From Sporolactobacillus sp. STSJ-5 (GTDB lineage: Bacteria; Bacillota; Bacilli; Bacillales; Sporolactobacillaceae), in the NCBI RefSeq assembly GCF_024385605.1, contig NZ_JANFOJ010000008.1, positions 62,001 to 126,000 of the forward strand: DNA of 64,000 nucleotides, written 5' to 3'. The notes under the pieces are model-generated. The model did not search any database, had not been told where the DNA came from, and saw only the letters and a program-made list of their open reading frames with translations. Positions within the stretch are counted from its first letter, which is position 1; each line of letters opens with the position of its first letter. A program made the position numbers and the translations under genes. Below, piece after piece: positions 60,378 through 64,000 of the stretch.

Positions 60378-61291
60378 TTGATCACATCCAAGAAGACATT
60401 TTCGAGCGTCGGTTCAAGAAGTTGATAATTCGTAATCGGTATTTGCTCATCAGAGAGCAGGTCAATAATTTTGAGCCCGTTCTTTTGTGGATCATGCAAC
60501 TGCACCGTTACCGCACATTGACTGGTTTCAACAGATTGAATAAAGGAGAGCGTGCGCAGGTGTTCAAACAGACGCCTGGCCTGTACTTCATCGATGGTTT
60601 CAATGCGTACGGCTTCTTTCCGGTACGTATTTTTAACCTCGGACAGCTTCCCATGCAGAGCGAGCGTACCTTCATGCAACAGCCCGATCGAGTCGCAAAT
60701 ACGTTCCACGTCAGATAGGATATGTGTTGAAAAGATGACTGTTGTCTGATCGGCGGCAACAGACAAAAGGTCAAGAATTTCTTTCCTTCCTTGTGGATCG
60801 AGCGCCGATGTTGCTTCGTCGCAAATTAACAATTTCGGTGTGTTCAATAATGCTTGTGCAATCCCAAGCCGCTGCTTCATGCCCCTTGAAAAGCTGTGGA
60901 TTTCCCGCTTGATTCCGTCAAGACCGACCAACGGCAGCAGCTCCTGTACACGCTCATGGATCTGAAGCTTTTTAAGACCGGTGATCCGGCCACACATAAC
61001 TAAGTATTCTTTAGCAGTCATATATCCATAAAACTCAGGTACATCAGGCAGGTATCCGATAAAACGGTTGGTTGCCGTATTTCCGTAGGCAACGTTCTCT
61101 CCGCAAACAAGAATCTTTCCGCTGGTTGGTTTAAGGAAGCCCATGATCATCTTCATTGCCGTCGTTTTTCCCGCACCGTTTTTTCCGATCAGACCGAAAA
61201 TAGAGTGCTCAGGAACAGTGAAGTTGAGATCGTTCAGGACGAGATGCTTGCCAAAATTTTTACTGATGTGGCGCATTTCTAAGATGTTCAT
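60374..61291 (-). CDS. ABC transporter ATP-binding protein
   Basis: ATG 61291 with GAGGCGAAG upstream gives 305 residues; the longer frame overlaps the previous gene too far. Walker A GKNGAGKTT, signature FSRGMKQR, Walker B LLICDEATSALDP and the H-loop in IFSTHILSD are all intact. With the permease it forms an exporter of the YtrB/bacitracin-type class. Its start overlaps the upstream stop (ATGA). Confidence 0.95.
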   Translation of the reverse strand: MNILEMRHISKNFGKHLVLNDLNFTVPEHSIFGLIGKNGAGKTTAMKMIMGFLKPTSGKILVCGENVAYGNTATNRFIGYLPDVPEFYGYMTAKEYLVMCGRITGLKKLQIHERVQELLPLVGLDGIKREIHSFSRGMKQRLGIAQALLNTPKLLICDEATSALDPQGRKEILDLLSVAADQTTVIFSTHILSDVERICDSIGLLHEGTLALHGKLSEVKNTYRKEAVRIETIDEVQARRLFEHLRTLSFIQSVETSQCAVTVQLHDPQKNGLKIIDLLSDEQIPITNYQLLEPTLENVFLDVIK

Positions 61292-61494
61292 GAATCTTCG
61301 CCTCTGCCGATTGCAAAATAGATGATTGGACCGATGATTTGAACAAAAAGGACAATAGCGATCCAAATGAATCGATTTGCGAATCTGAATGATCGGTGCC
61401 GGAAAATATGAATCAGTGCAGTGAGGGCAAGAATGAGTTCGAGAGCAATAATCGGAATCAGGAACGGCAGGTAGTCTTGAATCATTACATTCAC
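61288..61494 (-). CDS. PLDc_N-domain small membrane protein
   Basis: The 68-residue protein has two membrane helices: FLIPIIALELILALTALIHI and WIAIVLFVQIIGPIIYFAIG, followed by RGED. It matches the phospholipase-D N-terminal (PLDc_N) family, often found next to ABC-2 exporters in Bacillales. ATG codons at 61494 and 61485 are both possible; the latter has GGAGTG upstream. Its stop overlaps the ATPase start by four bases, so translation is coupled. Confidence 0.88.
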   Translation of the reverse strand: MNVMIQDYLPFLIPIIALELILALTALIHIFRHRSFRFANRFIWIAIVLFVQIIGPIIYFAIGRGEDS

Positions 61495-61527
61495 TCCAAT
61501 CGTAACGCTAATTTTTGAACGTCCTGT

Positions 61528-62571
61528 TTATCGAGAGAGCAGGATGGTGATGAGGATGATCCCAACTAGGACAATCCACGCAATCGGACGAGCCATATTG
61601 ACCGTGAATCCAATTCCGACTCGTTTTTCCACAAAAATCGAGGGATCGGAGCGATTAAAATAGAAGATGCCCCAAATCCACTTGCCGTCGTCATCAAGGA
61701 TCGGCCCCGATACATGTTTGCTGCGAACAAAGCGTATATAGAGCCAAATCATCGTAATCAAAAATCCCAAATTAACAAGTGATAGAATTGCAAACCACAG
61801 CGGACTGATCGGCGTGATAAAGCTGAGAACAACCAGAAAGAACAGAATCTCTGATAACAGACAAAAAATGATCAGCAAAAGAGTCATCATTTTTCGATAC
61901 TGCGCATAACCCGGAGCAGCATTTGGATTTCCTTTAACTGACGCGGGTGCGCGCCGAGTAAAGAGAACAAGAGCGCCGAGCATCAGCTCCAATGCCACCG
62001 GTGACAGTACGGTATGCCATGATTTTGGTGCCCATCGGTCGGGTCCGCTGATTCCGAAATGCGTCGGAATTGAGTCAGCCATGTACGGATAACCGAACCA
62101 CACGACAGCGAGGGTGGCAACGAAGACCGGAACCAAGAGAAGAACCCATTTGAGAGACAATACGGTTTCTCGGTCGCTTTTGCCCAGGTCAACAACAATC
62201 TTTTTTGTAGTTAGTTGGGCATCCGGAGCCATACTCTGCTTCAATTTTCGAGTCTGCCGGTTGGCAAGAACAAAGAGAAACGAATCGATTACAATGAGAG
62301 CGAGCATAACCATGCTAAATCCAAAGAGCCACTTTTCATCGGTTAGGATAAATGAGAGAAAAAGAAGAATAACGAACAGCGCAAGGTCAGTACCGGCAGA
62401 TCTAACTAGGTAGCGGCGACGAATCGATGCTGCCTGAGCATCTCTCCAGATTGAAGGATTGGCAAAAACGACACCAAACAGAACATTCTTTCTTGAAAAC
62501 CAAGGCTGCATAATCATGAGACACGCGACAAGGACATAGGTGCATATAAGAATGAGGATGTTTTCGTTCAC
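61528..62571 (-). CDS. DUF1648/DUF5808-type membrane protein
   Basis: The 347-residue protein has about seven or eight helices. The middle part YPYMADSIPTHFGISGPDRW is the DUF1648 motif (also in the SdpI group), and the end SDPSIFVEKRVGIGFTVNMA fits DUF5808. Its start overlaps the GntR stop by four bases. In similar operons such proteins accompany GntR (YtrA-like) regulators and ABC exporters. Role unknown. Confidence 0.85.
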   Translation of the reverse strand: MNENILILICTYVLVACLMIMQPWFSRKNVLFGVVFANPSIWRDAQAASIRRRYLVRSAGTDLALFVILLFLSFILTDEKWLFGFSMVMLALIVIDSFLFVLANRQTRKLKQSMAPDAQLTTKKIVVDLGKSDRETVLSLKWVLLLVPVFVATLAVVWFGYPYMADSIPTHFGISGPDRWAPKSWHTVLSPVALELMLGALVLFTRRAPASVKGNPNAAPGYAQYRKMMTLLLIIFCLLSEILFFLVVLSFITPISPLWFAILSLVNLGFLITMIWLYIRFVRSKHVSGPILDDDGKWIWGIFYFNRSDPSIFVEKRVGIGFTVNMARPIAWIVLVGIILITILLSR

Positions 62572-62957
62572 GATTCATTACCCTCCAGTTCGTCATACAT
62601 GTGATCAATCATTTGATGCAGCACGGCTCGATCAACGCGGCGTGTAACCGCCTCAGAGACAAGTGTTTTCAACGGATCACCGCAGTTTTCCAGAAACTCA
62701 GCCGCATTTTGTGCTGCATCTCCGGCTTTGATAAAGGTTCCGCGCCGCCGCTGAATTTCAATAAACCCTTCGCTTTGAAGTAATTGGTAGGCTTTATTGA
62801 CGGTATGAAGATTGACACCGATTTCTGCTCCTAGAGTACGGACAGAAGGCAGTGGATCACCGTCGTTCAAATTACCGGAAGCGATTCCGTTGACAATTCC
62901 ATTGCGTATTTGCATATAAATCGGCTGGTCAGAACCGAAATCGATCGAAAGGAGCAT
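62568..62957 (-). CDS. GntR-family regulator, YtrA type
   Basis: The 129-residue protein has the GntR winged helix (PIYMQIRNGIVNGIASGNL, LPSVRTLGAEIGVNLHTVNK) and the short C-terminal helical part typical of the YtrA subgroup, with no ligand domain of FadR or HutC type. RBS GAAAGGAG. It is the first gene of the five-gene operon and the likely autoregulated repressor of it. Inducers in this class are often cell-wall antibiotics. Confidence 0.92.
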   Translation of the reverse strand: MLLSIDFGSDQPIYMQIRNGIVNGIASGNLNDGDPLPSVRTLGAEIGVNLHTVNKAYQLLQSEGFIEIQRRRGTFIKAGDAAQNAAEFLENCGDPLKTLVSEAVTRRVDRAVLHQMIDHMYDELEGNES

Positions 62958-63192
62958 CAGTAATCGCCTCTTGTTCTATCTGTTATATATTAAGTATAAC
63001 AATAAAGATGTCATTCGTCTATGAAATCATTTATTTTCAGAAAGTATGCTCCCAAAGAAAGATGATCCCTTGATTCAAGTAAATAAATCAGCATCCGGAT
63101 TTTGAAATGCCTCTCTAATCGAGCATAAGGTGATTTAAACGAATAGGAAAAACGTGACACACGTAAAGTACAGCAAGTTTTGCTCATCTTTT

Positions 63193-63250
63193 AAACAAAA
63201 TTTTAGACAAAATTTTAGACAAAATTTTAGACAAAATTTTAGACAAAAAT
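63193..63250. repeat. Short tandem repeat, 12-bp unit (4.8 copies)
   Basis: AGACAAAATTTT repeats without interruption just left of a terminator. It lies in an intergenic region and could vary in copy number by slippage. 62958-63192 shows no gene. Confidence 0.9.
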
Positions 63251-63300
63251 AAATAAGGCTATGCCCGTGCTCAGTCAAGAGCATCGCATGCCTTATTTTT
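63251..63300. terminator. Terminator overlapping the end of the HxlR gene
   Basis: AAATAAGGC...GCCTTATTT arms with an inner CGTGCTC/GAGCATCG pairing. The right arm contains the HxlR stop codon, so it ends the leftward HxlR transcript. Confidence 0.65.
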
Positions 63301-63643
63301 CTAGGAGGTCCTGATGAGTCTGCTCGTAGCGATCGCCCCAGTGCTTCATCTCTTGAATAATCGGTTTCAAGGTTTCCCCAAACGCAGTGAGCGAGTACTC
63401 TGTTTTTGGTGGAACAACTGGAAATACTTCTCGATGAATGACACCGTCTTTTTCTAATTCGCGAAGCTGAAGCGTTAACATACGCTGACTCACACCCGGC
63501 ATGAGACGGCGCATCTCGTTAAATCGTCTTGTTTTCGTCATTATATGATAAAGGATGACGCCTTTCCATTTCCCGCCGATGATATCAAGGGTTGTTTCAA
63601 CAGGGCAATGTTTGCAGGCGTATCCTGCTTTTCGATTCCGCAT
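63293..63643 (-). CDS. HxlR/MarR-like transcriptional regulator
   Basis: The 116-residue protein has CPVETTLDIIGGKWKGVILYHI, followed by RRFNEMRRLMPGVSQRMLTL and PPKTEYSLTAFG, all typical of HxlR winged helix proteins. Three Cys near the N-terminus (YACKHCPVE) could sense oxidants or quinones. RBS TAGGAGG. It is divergent from an alcohol dehydrogenase-type gene, its likely target. Confidence 0.93.
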   Translation of the reverse strand: MRNRKAGYACKHCPVETTLDIIGGKWKGVILYHIMTKTRRFNEMRRLMPGVSQRMLTLQLRELEKDGVIHREVFPVVPPKTEYSLTAFGETLKPIIQEMKHWGDRYEQTHQDLLEK

Positions 63644-63760
63644 TAATAAGCCTCCTAGGTTACATTCTTGTTTCTACGTCACGACATTGTGCGTTCTACC
63701 CGATCCGCTTTAGTGCCATTATACTATAAGTGTAATCGAAATGAGGATGGGAGAGATTTG

Positions 63761-64000
63761 ATGAAAGCATTCGGCACATTTGAAACAACAGATATTTCAA
63801 ATTCAAACAGTATTGTTCCTATAGAGATTCCTGTTCAACAGCCGACAGGGCATGATCTTCTTGTTCAGGTAAAGGCTGTATCTGTTAATCCGGTTGACAC
63901 GAAAGTGCGAAATGCGCAGAACGGACGAACGAACGGCGCACGGATCGTCGGCTATGATGCGAGTGGCATCGTAGTGGCAGTGGGGGAAAAGGTGACCCTG
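63761..64000 (+). CDS. Zinc-type alcohol dehydrogenase/quinone oxidoreductase family protein, 5' part
   Basis: ATG with GGGAGAG upstream starts MKAFGTFETTDISNSNSIVP; 80 codons are in the window and the frame runs off the right edge. QVKAVSVNPVDTKVR and GYDASGIVVAVGEKV are the GroES-like N-terminal domain of the MDR/ZADH group. The catalytic-zinc ligands of true alcohol dehydrogenases are not seen here, which favours a zinc-free quinone oxidoreductase. It is divergent from HxlR. Confidence 0.88.
   Translation, partial: MKAFGTFETTDISNSNSIVPIEIPVQQPTGHDLLVQVKAVSVNPVDTKVRNAQNGRTNGARIVGYDASGIVVAVGEKVTL

Overview
The window looks like the chromosome of a low-GC Gram-positive of the order Bacillales, most probably a spore-forming lactic acid bacterium close to Sporolactobacillus. 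This is an inference from Bacillus-type ribosome binding sites, frequent TTG/GTG starts, BirA, Zur and cre-like sites of Bacillus type, a LevR/sigma-54 mannose PTS, a D-2-hydroxyacid dehydrogenase, a pyruvate/2-oxo-acid decarboxylase and a sorbitol PTS operon. No rRNA, tRNA, prophage or CRISPR array was seen. No database search was possible, so family names rest on motifs and recalled family features.

Layout. 1-4.3 kb: the 3' part of an SMC-like coiled-coil ATPase, an Rpn/PD-(D/E)XK transposase-type nuclease and a decayed small gene behind a near-perfect promoter. 4.3-10.1 kb: amino-acid and 2-oxo-acid metabolism (aminotransferase with D-hydroxyacid dehydrogenase, acetyltransferase, MocR regulator, second aminotransferase). 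10.1-14.2 kb: bioY with a BirA operator; an XRE-cupin regulator and azlCD separated by a TnpB element; a 41-residue gene under a Zur-type box. 14.4-20.6 kb: LevR, its phased upstream sites, a -24/-12 promoter and a mannose-family PTS. 20.8-24.6 kb: MFS exporter with a candidate leader peptide, ansR/ansA and a YitT protein lacking a normal start codon. 24.6-25.7 kb: repeats and terminators. 25.8-34.4 kb: two TetR-controlled membrane export modules, a Phd/ParE-type pair whose toxin has lost its end, a candidate type I toxin-antitoxin module and a second TnpB element. 34.5-39.5 kb: DHA2 exporter, repeat, DMT exporter and 2-oxo-acid decarboxylase.

39.6-45.9 kb is a persulfide/sulfane-sulfur regulon: glutaredoxin, a four-domain CoA-disulfide-reductase/rhodanese/TusA/DsrE fusion, a CstR-like repressor, two rhodaneses, a second CoADR-rhodanese and a DsrE protein, with four related operator sequences. 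46.3-51 kb: lgt, a second 41-residue paralogue, a CLC transporter, and a fluoride-riboswitch operon (tandem DUF190 protein plus two FluC/CrcB subunits). 51.3-56.7 kb is a complete sorbitol operon (dehydrogenase, PRD regulator, GutM, EIIC, EIIBC, EIIA), whose EIIA appears to lack the expected phosphorylated histidine. It is followed by a 113-bp hierarchical tandem repeat. 57.8-64 kb: metallophosphoesterase, ferritin-like protein, a GntR-ABC operon, HxlR and the start of a divergent alcohol dehydrogenase.

The most unusual points are the overlapping-RNA toxin-antitoxin candidate at 29.3-29.75 kb, the two paralogous 41-residue genes with Zur-type boxes, the four-operator persulfide regulon, the helically phased LevR sites, and the two tnpA-less TnpB elements that each sit between a regulator and its divergent transporter.
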